Positions 25,563-34,729 of a stretch of 54,325 nucleotides of DNA are shown here, piece by piece. Made by a program: the position numbers and the translations under genes. The notes beneath the pieces were generated by a model. It ran no database searches. It saw only the letters and a program-made list of their open reading frames with translations, and was not told the origin of the DNA. The stretch comes from Planctomycetota bacterium (GTDB lineage: Bacteria; Planctomycetota; Planctomycetia; Pirellulales; Lacipirellulaceae): positions 1-54,325 of the forward strand of contig JAADGV010000100.1 of the NCBI GenBank assembly GCA_013152205.1. The letters are read 5' to 3'. Within the stretch, counting starts at the first letter, position 1. Every line of letters begins with the position of its first letter.

Positions 25563-26246
25563 ATGAATCAATTATCTTCTGACAATGCTTTTGGCGCTGT
25601 TGAGTTTGCCGAGAATCCCGAGCCGCGCGTTCCTTGTGTGCTGGTGGTCGATACGTCGACGTCGATGCACGGTCCGCGGATTACGGAATTGAATGCTGGG
25701 TTGCAATCGTACAAGAAAGAGTTGCTGTCTGATCCGCTTGCTGCGAAGCGGGTTGAGGTGGCTGTGGTGACCTTTGGCGGTCGCGTTAATCGGTTGATCG
25801 AGTTTGTGACGGCAGAAAACTTCGAGCCGCCGAAGCTTCAAGTGATTGGCGGTACGCCGATGGGCGAGGCGATTCGTATCGCTCTCGACATGGTCGAGGA
25901 GCGGAAAGAGAATTACCGAGAGCATGGCATCGCGTATTATCGCCCTTGGGTGTTCTTGATTACGGATGGCGAGCCGAACGACCATTGGAAGCCGATTGTT
26001 TCGCGAGTCCATGCGGGCGAGCAGCAGAAGTCTTTTTGTTTTTTTGCTGTTGGCGTTGAAGGCGCGAATATGGAAGTGTTGGATGAGATTTGCGTACGAA
26101 AGCCACTCTGGCTAATGGGCACAAGATTTCGCGAATTGTTTAGCTGGCTGTCGAATTCGCAGCAAGCCGTCTCTCGATCTTCGCCAGGCGATGAGGTTCC
26201 GCTCGAGGATCCCACGTCAGGGCCAAACGGCTGGGCCGCGATATAG
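25563..26246 (+). CDS. TerY-like vWA-domain protein
   Basis: A 227-residue stand-alone vWA domain of the TerY/YegL type. MIDAS residues are visible: Asp30, Ser32 and Ser34 in VVDTSTSM, Thr in IGGTPMGEA, and Asp in LITDGEPND, so metal binding looks intact. FFAVGVEGANMEVL is the typical late strand. GAGGGG just before ATG 25563 supports this start; the frame is open to 25506. It is the first gene of a TerY-P triad: a PP2C phosphatase starts 12 bases after its stop and a kinase follows. By published comparative genomics, such triads link vWA adaptors to phosphorylation, often in stress or phage-defence contexts; the target is unknown. Confidence 0.9.
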   Translation: MNQLSSDNAFGAVEFAENPEPRVPCVLVVDTSTSMHGPRITELNAGLQSYKKELLSDPLAAKRVEVAVVTFGGRVNRLIEFVTAENFEPPKLQVIGGTPMGEAIRIALDMVEERKENYREHGIAYYRPWVFLITDGEPNDHWKPIVSRVHAGEQQKSFCFFAVGVEGANMEVLDEICVRKPLWLMGTRFRELFSWLSNSQQAVSRSSPGDEVPLEDPTSGPNGWAAI

Positions 26247-26258
26247 GTTGATACCCCC

Positions 26259-27026
26259 ATGTGGAGACACCTAGGTTACAGCATTCGTGGAGCTGCGCAC
26301 GAAGCAGACGGAAGTCCTTGCCAAGACAGCCATTTGGTCCGGCTGATCGGCGACGAGGCGTCTGGCACGCTTTTGGCATGTGTGGCAGATGGTGCAGGTA
26401 GCTCGAAGCATAGCGACGAAGGGTCTGCTTTCGCGTGCAGTGCGATCGAAGAAAACGCCGTTGCCTATTTCAAGAAGAATGGTAGCTTCGAAAACCTGCA
26501 ACGTGACGATGTCGTCAAGTGGTGTGAGGATGCTCGCCAGATGATCGAGATCGAAGCCGCTTTGCGAGATTGCGACTCTCGGGAATATGCCACGACGCTT
26601 TGTGCCGCAATTTTAACCGATCATACTTCGTTTTTCTTTCAGATAGGTGATGGGGCGATAACCCTTTGCAGTCGAGGCATGTACGGGGTCGTGTTTTGGC
26701 CTCAGTCGGGTGAGTATGCCAATTCGACAAACTTTCTAACCGCCAAGCAATACGCCGACCATATAGAGTTTGTGGCAGTTTCTAACAGCTTTTCGGATGT
26801 TGCGATTTTTACCGATGGGGTTGAGCGGCTGGCGTTGATGTTCGATACGCTGACACCGCACACACCTTTCTTTGAGCCGCTGTTTGGAACCTTACGGTCA
26901 GCGGATGATATCGAAAAGCTGGGCGAAGATTTGCGCCGTTTTTTGATGTCGGAGTCGGTTCAATCTCGCTCGGATGACGACAAATCGCTCATTCTTGCAT
27001 CACGAATAGATGGGGAGGGTAGCTAG
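26259..27026 (+). CDS. PP2C-family protein phosphatase of the TerY-P triad
   Basis: A 255-residue serine/threonine phosphatase of the PP2C type. The beginning (GAAHEADGSPCQDSHLV) and VADGAGSSKHSDEGS give the first metal-binding Asp cluster; TTLCAAILTDHTSFFFQIGD gives the central strand with Asp; FTDGVERLAL and DDDKSLILA near the end give the later Asp residues. So the di-metal site looks complete. It should counteract the kinase encoded next, 2 bases downstream. E. coli YegK is the comparable member of a vWA-phosphatase-kinase set. No membrane segment. Confidence 0.88.
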   Translation: MWRHLGYSIRGAAHEADGSPCQDSHLVRLIGDEASGTLLACVADGAGSSKHSDEGSAFACSAIEENAVAYFKKNGSFENLQRDDVVKWCEDARQMIEIEAALRDCDSREYATTLCAAILTDHTSFFFQIGDGAITLCSRGMYGVVFWPQSGEYANSTNFLTAKQYADHIEFVAVSNSFSDVAIFTDGVERLALMFDTLTPHTPFFEPLFGTLRSADDIEKLGEDLRRFLMSESVQSRSDDDKSLILASRIDGEGS

Positions 27027-27028
27027 GA

Positions 27029-29083
27029 ATGATTGATTCCGAAGGCCGCCCCATTCAGCTAGGAGCTGAGATTGGTAAGGGGGGCGAAGGCAGCGTTTTT
27101 GAGATTGAGGGGAAACCATCGGTTGTCGCCAAGATTTACCATCAGAAACCGTTGCCAGAAGATCAAGTTGCTAAATTAGAGATTGTGATCAAGCAATGGT
27201 CGGAAACGTTGGATGCCATTTCTGCGTGGCCTCATTCTTTTGTCTACGACGAACGCACGAAGCAGCCTCGCGGCTTGATAATGCCGAAGATCGTCGCGGC
27301 GCGCCACTTGCACGAATTGTATGGTTCGACAAATCGACGGTTGCATTTCCCTGAAGCTTATTGGCACCATTTGGTATTGGCTGCCCGGAATGTGGCGGCT
27401 GCTTTCGAGGCGTTTCATTCGAATGGCATCGTGGTTGGCGATGTGAATCAAGGCAACTTGATGGTCGACCAAAGTATGTGTGTGCGGATGATCGACTGCG
27501 ATTCGTTTCAGATCACGGGGCGCGATCAGACATTTTTTTGTCCTGTGGGGACACCGCATTTTACGCCGCCTGAGTTGCAGTCGAAAAAACTGCGTGACGT
27601 CTATCGTACGAAGAACCACGATGCGTTTGGCATGGCGGTGCTAATTTTTCATCTGCTGTTTGTCGGTCGGCACCCGTTTGCTGGGCGGTATCGGGGTGCG
27701 GGGGACATGACCATTGAGAAGGCGATTGGCGAGCGCCGATTTGCCTTTTCCAAGCATCGAGGCGAAACACTCCTTGATCCACCGCCGGCCTCGTTGCAAC
27801 TGACCGATTTGCCGCCCAGCTTGGCAGCGTTGTTTGAAGCGGCCTTTCGTGCGGATGTCGAGAATGGCGATGTTCGGCCGACTGCCAAGCAGTGGGTCAT
27901 TGAGTTGGAGACGCTTATCAAGCAGCGAAAGAGCTGTAGTTTTGAGCCGGTTCATGTTTACTTCGGGGGTTTGCGAGACTGCCCCTGGTGTCGGATTGAA
28001 GACGAAGGCGGGCCTGCATTTTTCATTACCTCGGGCAATACGACCATAATTTCGCCGGAACGTCTTGATTTGCTGGACGAGAAAATCCAGGAGCTGCGCA
28101 TCAAAGCGTTTCCCGACTTGTCTATCAAAAGGCTGGACTTGCCGGGAATCCCCCTACTGAAAAAATTGGAGGTCATGCCAAAGCGTCAAAAAATTGATGC
28201 TGTGGCTTTGGCATTCGTTGCGATGTGCGTTTTGTCGCTCGCAGGGATTTGGCATGGCGGGGCATTGTTGGCGGGAACAGTCGGGGCGCTGGCCTGCTGT
28301 GGGTATTTCTTATTTGGTAAGGAACCAAGTGGCCGACGGAAGAAGGTTGACGGGTTTATTGCTGCCCTGGCCAACGGTCACGAAAAATTGTTGAAGGTGG
28401 CACGTGGAATCGCTGGGGCACATCAGCAACGAAATAGGGAGTTCGACACCGCAGTCGAAGGGCTAAAGGTAGAAATTCAGCATTACGGTGCAGAAGGCAA
28501 CGAGCTGAAAGAGGTACTCAAACTCCATAGTGGTAGTCAGAAACGTGATTTTCTGCGTAAGCATTTGATTCGTGACAGCTTCGGGGATATTCGCGGGCTG
28601 AAGCGGATGATGGTGCCGATGTTAGAGTCGTTTGGGGTTGATTCAGCCCTGGATATCAATCGATTAAATCTTTATGGCGTGCCGAGCATCGATCCTAGTT
28701 TGGTGATGGAGTTGCTAAACTGGCGTGCGACCATCGAACAGAAGTACAAATTTAAGCCGAGCCACGGTGTCACGATTCAAGAAATGAAGCGTTCGGAGCA
28801 AGTGACAACCCATCGATTCAAACTTTCGCAGTCGCGAAAAGTGTTGATGGCGTCTACGCGTTTGAATTCGCTGGCAGATGGCGGCAGGTTGGAACTGGAG
28901 CGTTCGATTAGCTACTTTGACAGCTTGACTGGGCAGTGGCTTGGAGTGGCGAAACAGTTGCGAGACTTTCAGAGCAGCCGCTATCGTACGGAGCGAATGA
29001 TCAACCATTCGCCGGCCGTGCTGCTGGGAATAGCCCTCGGCGTGCCGTTCGCCAGCTTGTTGCTTTATTTGATGTTCCGTTAG
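27029..29083 (+). CDS. TerY-P triad protein kinase with two membrane segments
   Basis: A 684-residue kinase related to E. coli YegI. The kinase domain covers about residues 10-300: Gly loop GKGGEGSVF (16-24), Lys35 in VAKIY, catalytic loop GDVNQGN with Asp138 and Asn143 (the usual HRD is VGD), and IDCDSF with Asp156 in place of DFG. The catalytic residues are present, so activity is likely. A CPWC-containing segment (GLRDCPWCRIEDE, about 312-325) follows. Two hydrophobic stretches occur at about 393-430 (LAFVAMCVLSLAGIW and on) and the very end (LLGIALGVPFASLLLYLMF); a helical region lies between, with VPSIDPSLVMELLNWRATIE. GGAGGG lies upstream of ATG 27029. The gene sits 2 bases after the phosphatase gene. 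Confidence 0.87.
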   Translation: MIDSEGRPIQLGAEIGKGGEGSVFEIEGKPSVVAKIYHQKPLPEDQVAKLEIVIKQWSETLDAISAWPHSFVYDERTKQPRGLIMPKIVAARHLHELYGSTNRRLHFPEAYWHHLVLAARNVAAAFEAFHSNGIVVGDVNQGNLMVDQSMCVRMIDCDSFQITGRDQTFFCPVGTPHFTPPELQSKKLRDVYRTKNHDAFGMAVLIFHLLFVGRHPFAGRYRGAGDMTIEKAIGERRFAFSKHRGETLLDPPPASLQLTDLPPSLAALFEAAFRADVENGDVRPTAKQWVIELETLIKQRKSCSFEPVHVYFGGLRDCPWCRIEDEGGPAFFITSGNTTIISPERLDLLDEKIQELRIKAFPDLSIKRLDLPGIPLLKKLEVMPKRQKIDAVALAFVAMCVLSLAGIWHGGALLAGTVGALACCGYFLFGKEPSGRRKKVDGFIAALANGHEKLLKVARGIAGAHQQRNREFDTAVEGLKVEIQHYGAEGNELKEVLKLHSGSQKRDFLRKHLIRDSFGDIRGLKRMMVPMLESFGVDSALDINRLNLYGVPSIDPSLVMELLNWRATIEQKYKFKPSHGVTIQEMKRSEQVTTHRFKLSQSRKVLMASTRLNSLADGGRLELERSISYFDSLTGQWLGVAKQLRDFQSSRYRTERMINHSPAVLLGIALGVPFASLLLYLMFR

Positions 29084-29120
29084 AGCAAGGCATCACCGCT
29101 GAGGTCTCGATTGGCCCCTA

Positions 29121-30629
29121 TTACCAAGCCGAGATGCCGACTAATTCTTGGAAGCTGGTGACCCCGGCCAATAATTTCTGTGCGGCATCGTCGCGCAGTT
29201 GAGGCATTTTCTGTTCGCTTGCGTAGCTAGCGAGGTCTCCTTCGGAGCAGCCTTCGACAATCCGTCGTGCAACTTCTCGATTGATGGGCAGCAATTCGAA
29301 CAGCCCAACTCGACCTCGAAATCCGCGATCATTACACTTTTCGCAACCCTGAGGCTCGTAGATGGTCGAACCTTCGGCTTGAGGGTGACCAATGACTTTT
29401 GCCTCAGCCGCAGATAGTTTTCGCGGTTTTCGACATTCGGGGCAAAGTCGACGAATGAGGCGTTGGGCGATCGAGAGACGTAGGGTGGCGGCAACTTGAT
29501 ACGGTTGGATGCCCATGTCGATCATCCGGGTGATGACCCCTGCGGCAGAGTTGGTGTGCAACGAGCTAAGGACCAAGTGGCCAGTGAGCGCGGCTTTGAC
29601 AGCGATGTCGGCAGAATCGTGGTCTCGGATTTCGCCAATCATGATTACGTCGGGGTCACTGCGCAGGATGTTGCGAAGCGCGGTGTCGAATCGGAGCTTA
29701 TCCCCGGGGTCGACTTCGGCTTGGGCAACGCCAACCACGTCGAACTCGACCGGGTCTTCGACGGTGATAATTCGGCCGGGGTGGTGGGCCAGGCGGTGCC
29801 TTAGCGCAGCGTACAGGGTGGTGGATTTGCCGCTTCCGGTCGGTCCGGTGAGTAGCACGAGGCCTTGCTTTTGGCCGGTGTGCTTGGCGAAGATTTCCAA
29901 TGCTTTCTCTGACATGCCAAGTCGATTGAGGGTGAGTTGCTCGGTCTCTAGTGCCAAGAGCCGTAGGGTCATGCGCTCGCCATGGGTGGTTGGCAGGCAG
30001 GCCGAACGAATGTGGATTTTGCGTTTGTCGGGTCCAAGTTCGCGGATGAAGCGGCCATCTTGCGGCAGGCGGCGTTCAGCGATGTCCATTCTTGATAGGA
30101 CTTTGAGTCGTCCGATGAGCGGGCCAAGAATGCTTTTGGGGAGTTTACGGAGCGGTTCGAGTTCGCCGTCCACGCGCAACTGAATCAGAATGACATTTTC
30201 TTCGGGGTCGATGTGCAGGTCAGACGCCCCTCGTTGGAACGAGGTTTCGAGTAGCTCGTCGCAAAGGCCGACAATATCGGGTGGCTCGATGGGGGCGAGA
30301 GGATTGCTAGATTTTTTTTTCTTCGCTTCGGCTGATTCTTGCTCGGCGTCAGCCGCTTTGTTTTTTTTGCTCAACCCACGGACCATCTTACCGAGCGATT
30401 TGCCGAGGCTTGCCTCGTCGTCCGCGGCAGGTGCTATGACCTCGGGGGCCATGGTCGTGAGTTCCAGGCCAGGGACATAGGCCGCGATGATCCACTCATC
30501 CGAATCGGCTTTACGAACTCGGTGCGTAGGCATCAGGTTGCCAGCGGCAGCCCACTTTTGAAGTTTCTCCATCGTAAACGGCCCGTAGGTGTTGCCGTCG
30601 CCAATTTCAAAATACCATTGATCGTTCAT
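29121..30629 (-). CDS. GspE/PilB-type ATPase with N-terminal GYF-like domain
   Basis: A 502-residue secretion/pilus assembly ATPase. Residues 1-60 form a GYF_2-like domain (WYFEIGDGNTYGPFTMEKLQ), unusual for this family; residues 70-115 are a charged linker. The ATPase core starts near residue 117 with ASDLHIDPEENVILIQLRVD. Walker A GPTGSGKST (262-270), the Asp box EDPVEFD (291-297), Walker B VIMIGEIRD (328-336), the His box SSLHTN (355-360) and a tetracysteine zinc site (CPEC 396-399, CEKC 429-432) are all present. It should power type II secretion or type IV pili. No other pilus gene is adjacent. I start it at ATG 30629, where the GYF domain begins; ATG 30695 is also in frame. Confidence 0.9.
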   Translation of the reverse strand: MNDQWYFEIGDGNTYGPFTMEKLQKWAAAGNLMPTHRVRKADSDEWIIAAYVPGLELTTMAPEVIAPAADDEASLGKSLGKMVRGLSKKNKAADAEQESAEAKKKKSSNPLAPIEPPDIVGLCDELLETSFQRGASDLHIDPEENVILIQLRVDGELEPLRKLPKSILGPLIGRLKVLSRMDIAERRLPQDGRFIRELGPDKRKIHIRSACLPTTHGERMTLRLLALETEQLTLNRLGMSEKALEIFAKHTGQKQGLVLLTGPTGSGKSTTLYAALRHRLAHHPGRIITVEDPVEFDVVGVAQAEVDPGDKLRFDTALRNILRSDPDVIMIGEIRDHDSADIAVKAALTGHLVLSSLHTNSAAGVITRMIDMGIQPYQVAATLRLSIAQRLIRRLCPECRKPRKLSAAEAKVIGHPQAEGSTIYEPQGCEKCNDRGFRGRVGLFELLPINREVARRIVEGCSEGDLASYASEQKMPQLRDDAAQKLLAGVTSFQELVGISAW

Positions 30630-30755
30630 AGGAGAGCTAAATGGTTGAAGAGATGGAGGCTTGGACCGCGGACTGCAATCCCGCGGCTTTGTCATTGCGA
30701 TTTAGGTAGTCGCTTTGGGGTTGATGCGGTGTACTCAGTATAGCGTATACCAGGG

Positions 30756-30787
30756 TTCCACTGCTGGACAAGCCAGACAGTGGTATC
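30756..30787. repeat. Short hairpin of the CCACTGCTGG type
   Basis: CCACTG-CTGG and CCAG-A-CAGTGG pair around the loop ACAAG, with one bulged base. The hairpin lies between the gspE-like and recQ genes (both minus strand) and could be a dispersed repeat or end the transcript of the gene upstream. No T-run follows. Confidence 0.6.
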
Positions 30788-30816
30788 CAACCCCTCAATG
30801 CAAGCCTGACGAGCCA

Positions 30817-32256
30817 CTAGCCAGATTCTGAGGAATCGGCAGGGTAGGGCAAGCCAAAGTAGTCGTGGATAAATGCTTTGCGGTCTCCGGTCCAGTTGGC
30901 GTATTCGACCAGGGTGTAGAGTTTTTTCCGGTCGCGTTGGAGTTTTTGGTCTAAGCGATCTTGGTCGAGCAGGGCAGGGGGCAAGTCATCCAACACTTGC
31001 AGTTTGCTGTCGTTGTCGCCCCGCTGGATTGCTCCATAACGGTCGAGCATGGAGAGGACGGTTTCTAAACGGAAGTCGCGCGACTTGCGGCCGTAGATTT
31101 TCTCTTCGACCCATTCCCAGCCGAAGGCTTGAACTTGTTCTTGGTTTCGAGCTAGGAGATCGTAGACCCGTCGGTAGAACTCTGCGTCGGGGTTGTTGGA
31201 TTCGATGAAACGCATTTGGGTGGTAAGGTCGTGTTCGTCGTAAAGAAGTACGCACTCGGCAGGGAGACCATCGCGACCTGCACGACCGATTTCTTGGTAA
31301 TACGATTCCATCGAGCCGGGAACATCGGCGTGGAGGACAAATCGAATGTCCTGTTTGTCGATCCCCATGCCAAAAGCGTTGGTCGCCAGCACGAGCGGTG
31401 TGTCGCTTTGCATGAATGCCTCTTGGACCTGCTTGCGCTGTTGGCGATCTAAGCTGCCGTGGTAGCAGGTGTGTGCGATTCCTTGGCTCGTAAGTTGCTC
31501 GCTGAATGCGGTTAGCACTTTGATGAGTGTGAAGTAGACGATACCGCTTCCGTTTTGCAGTTTTTGGCTGGCGGCTTGGCTGATGCGAGCGATTTTTTCG
31601 TCGTCTCCCCAGACTTGTTCGACCGAGAGCTGCAGGTTGGGCCGGTTAATACCTTCGTGAAAAATGGGCATTTGTTCGGGGGTAAGCCCTAGTTGTTTGA
31701 TGATATCGTCTTGTACCTCTGGGGTTGCGGTGGCCGTGAGGGCTAGCGTGGTGGGGTTGTCGAGCAGGTCACGGATTTCGTCGAGACGTGTGTAATCTGG
31801 TCGGAAATCGTGTCCCCATTGGCTGACGCAGTGGGCTTCGTCGATGGCGAGCAAGCGAATTTTTCGTTGATTGAGTACCTGGAGGAAATCTGGCTTGCGG
31901 AACCGTTCGGGAGTGACGTAAAGCAGATCGTGTTGCCCCGCGGCTAGGGATGCGTGGCGGGCTTCGCGTTGGCTTCGCGAAAGTGACGAGTTGATGAAGG
32001 TGGCATCGACGCCTTTGGCGAGGAGGCTTTCGACTTGATCTTTCATCAGGGCTATGAGAGGAGAGATGACTAGCGTCAGGCACGACCGATCGTCGGAGTC
32101 GGCACTGGCGTGTACCAAGGCGGGGATTTGGAAACAGAGCGATTTCCCCATGCCGGTGGGCATGATTATCAGCGCATGTTGGCCTGATAGTACACGATTA
32201 ACGACCGCCTCTTGTTGCCCCCGAAAGGCTGGGTGTCCGAAGACGTTTTGCAGCAC
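30817..32256 (-). CDS. recQ: RecQ-family DNA helicase, short form
   Basis: A 479-residue ATP-dependent 3'-5' DNA helicase of recombination and repair. The helicase core is complete: Q-motif FRGQQ (11-15), Walker A PTGMGKS (33-39), DEAH box (139-142), TALTATATPEV near residue 177, and GRAGRDG near residue 337. The C-terminus is unusual: it ends with YANWTGDRKAFIHDYFGLP, where zinc-binding RecQ has Cys residues before and after the YFG motif; those are missing, and no HRDC domain follows. It probably is a short RecQ without the zinc site. The gene begins 28 bases after the stop of uup on the same strand, so the two are likely co-transcribed. Confidence 0.9.
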   Translation of the reverse strand: MLQNVFGHPAFRGQQEAVVNRVLSGQHALIIMPTGMGKSLCFQIPALVHASADSDDRSCLTLVISPLIALMKDQVESLLAKGVDATFINSSLSRSQREARHASLAAGQHDLLYVTPERFRKPDFLQVLNQRKIRLLAIDEAHCVSQWGHDFRPDYTRLDEIRDLLDNPTTLALTATATPEVQDDIIKQLGLTPEQMPIFHEGINRPNLQLSVEQVWGDDEKIARISQAASQKLQNGSGIVYFTLIKVLTAFSEQLTSQGIAHTCYHGSLDRQQRKQVQEAFMQSDTPLVLATNAFGMGIDKQDIRFVLHADVPGSMESYYQEIGRAGRDGLPAECVLLYDEHDLTTQMRFIESNNPDAEFYRRVYDLLARNQEQVQAFGWEWVEEKIYGRKSRDFRLETVLSMLDRYGAIQRGDNDSKLQVLDDLPPALLDQDRLDQKLQRDRKKLYTLVEYANWTGDRKAFIHDYFGLPYPADSSESG

Positions 32257-32284
32257 ATCTTGTGGCGTTCGAGGCGTGATGGGG

Positions 32285-34090
32285 CTACTCCGCTAGTTGT
32301 TCCAGCTCTTCCCAGCGGGAGTAGGCAGTGGCAAGTCGTTGTTCGATGGCGGTGAGTTCCGCTTGCTTGCTGGCGAGTATTTCAGCGGGCTGTTTATAGA
32401 AATCGGGTTCGGCCATTGCCTGATGTAGCTGGGCCGCTTCGGCTTCGAGGGTTTCGATCGTGCGTGGCAGTTTTTCGAGTTCGCGTTTTTCTTTGTATGC
32501 CAGACGACGCTTGTTTTGATTGTCTGATTTGGGCGGCGTGTTTTTCGTAGCGGCTGTTTTACTTTTTTGTTCCGAGGCCGATTTACTTTGCTCGCTGCGT
32601 TGGCGTACCCAATCGTCGTATCCACCATCGTATTCGTGGACGCCGGTCGACTCGAAGACAATGGTGCTGGTCACGACATTGTTTAAGAACGCCCGGTCGT
32701 GGCTGACCAATAGGATGGTGCCTGCGAAGTCGACAAGTCGTTCTTCGAGAAGTTCGAGCGTTTCGGTATCGAGATCGTTGGTGGGTTCGTCGAGTACGAT
32801 GATGTTGGCAGGCTTGGAAAATAGCTGAGCGAGGAGTACTCGGTTGCGTTCGCCGCCTGAGAGGAAACGGACAGGCGAACGGGCCCGTTCGGGGGTGAAT
32901 AGGAAATCTTGCAGGTAGCCAATCACATGCTTCTGGCGGCCGGCGATGGTGAGCGTCTCAGCCCCGTTGCCAATGTTTTCCTGGACGGTCTCATCTTCGT
33001 CGAGTTGGGCGCGAAGCTGATCGAAATAGGCAATTTCTAGGTTGGTGCCCAAGCGAACGGAGCCTTCGTCGGGCTGAAGTTGGCCGAGAAGCAGTCGCAA
33101 TAAGGTGGTTTTGCCTGTGCCGTTCGCTCCGATGATGCCCACTTTGTCACCGCGCATGATCGAGGTTGAAAAATCGCTAACAATGGGGCGATCTTCGTAG
33201 GCGAACGACATGTTTTCGACTTTGGCAACTAAGGTGCCGCTGCGATCGGCTTCTTGGATTTTCAGCCGGACTTTTCCGGTCGCCTTACGTCGTTGGCGAT
33301 GTTGGTCGCGCATTTGTTTGAGGGCGCGTACTCGGCCTTCGTTGCGAGTACGGCGAGCTTTGATGCCTTGGCGGATCCAGGATTCTTCTTGGGCTAATTT
33401 TTTGTCGAAGAGAGCGTTTTGCTTTTCTTCATCGGCTAGGGCCTTCTCTTTGCGAACGAGGAAGGTCGTATAGTCGCAAGACCAGTCGAAGAGTCGACCG
33501 CGGTCGATTTCTAGAATACGAGTTGCCAGGTTGCGAAGGAAAGCCCGGTCGTGGGTGACAAAAAGGAGCGTGGCAGGCCAACGAGCCAGGAAATTTTCTA
33601 GCCAATCGATGGCGTCGATGTCCAGGTGGTTTGTTGGTTCGTCGAGCAACAAGACGTCGGGCTTTGAAACGAGAGTCTGGGCTAAAAGTACCCGACGTTT
33701 CATGCCTGAGGAGAGAGTTTCGACTTGATCGGTCGGGTCAAGCTTCATCTCAGACAGTAGCCGCTCGATATGCTGTTCGCTTTCCCAGGCGTGGGCTTCC
33801 TCCCTCATTTCCTCGGGCAGACCTTGCAAGACGATCTGGTGAATGGTGCCAGCAAGATGATGGGGCACGTCTTGCGGCAAGAGTGAAACGCTGGTTCTCG
33901 GGGCAAGGATACATGCGCCATCATCAGGGGAAATCACGCCACTGATGATGCGCATTAGCGTTGTCTTGCCCGAGCCGTTTCGGCCCAGCAAGCCGATTCG
34001 CTGGCCCGATTCGATTTGGCAATTCACCTGATCGAGCAGTGGCGGACCGCGAAAGCCGATGCTTAGGTCTTGGAGTTGAACAAGGGCCAT
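32285..34090 (-). CDS. uup: ABC-F family ATPase, Uup type
   Basis: A 601-residue soluble protein with two ABC ATPase domains and no membrane part. Domain 1: Walker A GRNGSGKTT (36-44), signature LSSGMKRR and LLLDEPTNHLDIDA. Domain 2: GANGTGKTT, signature LSGGERNR and VLDEPTNDLDTET. The linker between is the basic PtIM-like helix pair (RTRNEGRVRALKQMRDQ). The C-terminus (ELEKLPRTIETLEAEAAQLH and on) is a coiled coil as in Uup, which binds DNA or ribosomes. ABC-F proteins act on the ribosome; Uup also affects transposon excision. It is the first gene of a pair with recQ. Confidence 0.92.
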   Translation of the reverse strand: MALVQLQDLSIGFRGPPLLDQVNCQIESGQRIGLLGRNGSGKTTLMRIISGVISPDDGACILAPRTSVSLLPQDVPHHLAGTIHQIVLQGLPEEMREEAHAWESEQHIERLLSEMKLDPTDQVETLSSGMKRRVLLAQTLVSKPDVLLLDEPTNHLDIDAIDWLENFLARWPATLLFVTHDRAFLRNLATRILEIDRGRLFDWSCDYTTFLVRKEKALADEEKQNALFDKKLAQEESWIRQGIKARRTRNEGRVRALKQMRDQHRQRRKATGKVRLKIQEADRSGTLVAKVENMSFAYEDRPIVSDFSTSIMRGDKVGIIGANGTGKTTLLRLLLGQLQPDEGSVRLGTNLEIAYFDQLRAQLDEDETVQENIGNGAETLTIAGRQKHVIGYLQDFLFTPERARSPVRFLSGGERNRVLLAQLFSKPANIIVLDEPTNDLDTETLELLEERLVDFAGTILLVSHDRAFLNNVVTSTIVFESTGVHEYDGGYDDWVRQRSEQSKSASEQKSKTAATKNTPPKSDNQNKRRLAYKEKRELEKLPRTIETLEAEAAQLHQAMAEPDFYKQPAEILASKQAELTAIEQRLATAYSRWEELEQLAE

Positions 34091-34136
34091 GCGTCAGCGA
34101 TACCACGAGGTAGAAACTATCAAAGCGAATGGGGAT

Positions 34137-34571
34137 TTACTCGTCACTGATAGCGAGCTTTTCGAGGGTGTCGCCTTGCGCGATTGCGTTGACAACCGTT
34201 TGGCCATCGTCGAGTACGCGACCAAAGACTGAGTGTTTGCCATCAAGGTGCGGCTGTGGGCCGTGGGTGATGAAGAACTGCGAGCCGTTTGTGTTCGGAC
34301 CGGCGTTGGCCATCGAAAGGATTCCAGGAGCGTCGTGCTTGAGTTCGGGGTGGAACTCGTCCTCGAAGTTGTAGCCGGGTCCGCCGGTACCTGTGCCTTG
34401 TGGGCAGCCGCCTTGGACCATGAAATTGTCGATGACTCGGTGGAAGGAGAGGCCATTGTAAAAGCCATCGCCAGCGAGTTTTTCGAAGTTGGCAACGGTT
34501 TTGGGTGTTTTGTCGTCGAACAGCTCGATGCGAAATTCACCTTTATTGGTGGTAAAAGTGGCAACTTTCAT
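34137..34571 (-). CDS. Cyclophilin-type peptidyl-prolyl cis-trans isomerase
   Basis: A 144-residue cyclophilin catalysing Pro peptide-bond isomerisation; no signal peptide, so cytoplasmic. The active-site region has [19 protein letters not shown] with the catalytic Arg, then [22 protein letters not shown] and [12 protein letters not shown]. All these are standard for the PpiB type. I start it at ATG 34571 ([13 protein letters not shown]), where the family normally begins; an upstream extension of the frame to 34883 is not family-like and overlaps the repeat at 34687. It lies 46 bases upstream of uup on the same strand. Confidence 0.93.
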   Translation of the reverse strand: MKVATFTTNKGEFRIELFDDKTPKTVANFEKLAGDGFYNGLSFHRVIDNFMVQGGCPQGTGTGGPGYNFEDEFHPELKHDAPGILSMANAGPNTNGSQFFITHGPQPHLDGKHSVFGRVLDDGQTVVNAIAQGDTLEKLAISDE

Positions 34572-34686
34572 GGCCAAAGTCTCTCGGATTGGGAAGGAGG
34601 GGGTTGTGGACAGGGAGCGTTTAACGCCAGAGGCTGAACAGGTTAGGATGGCAGTCTGGCGGTGATTCTGCAAGCCCCTGATATGG

Positions 34687-34722
34687 ACTGCTCCGGCGAC
34701 CTGTAAGGTCGCGGCTAGGGAG
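34687..34722. repeat. Partial copy of the CTCCGGCGACCTGTAAG repeat
   Basis: CTCCGGCGACCTGTAAGGTC followed by GCGGCTAGGGAG matches, with few changes, the right half of the repeat at 22116-22175. It lies in the gap between the lptF/G-like gene and the cyclophilin gene. The matching left arm is missing here. Confidence 0.7.
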
Positions 34723-34729
34723 AGATTTT

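Noticed and set aside
29509..30480. Long plus-strand frames over the gspE-like gene
   Set aside because: Antisense to an ATPase with all motifs intact; low-complexity Ser/Arg sequence.
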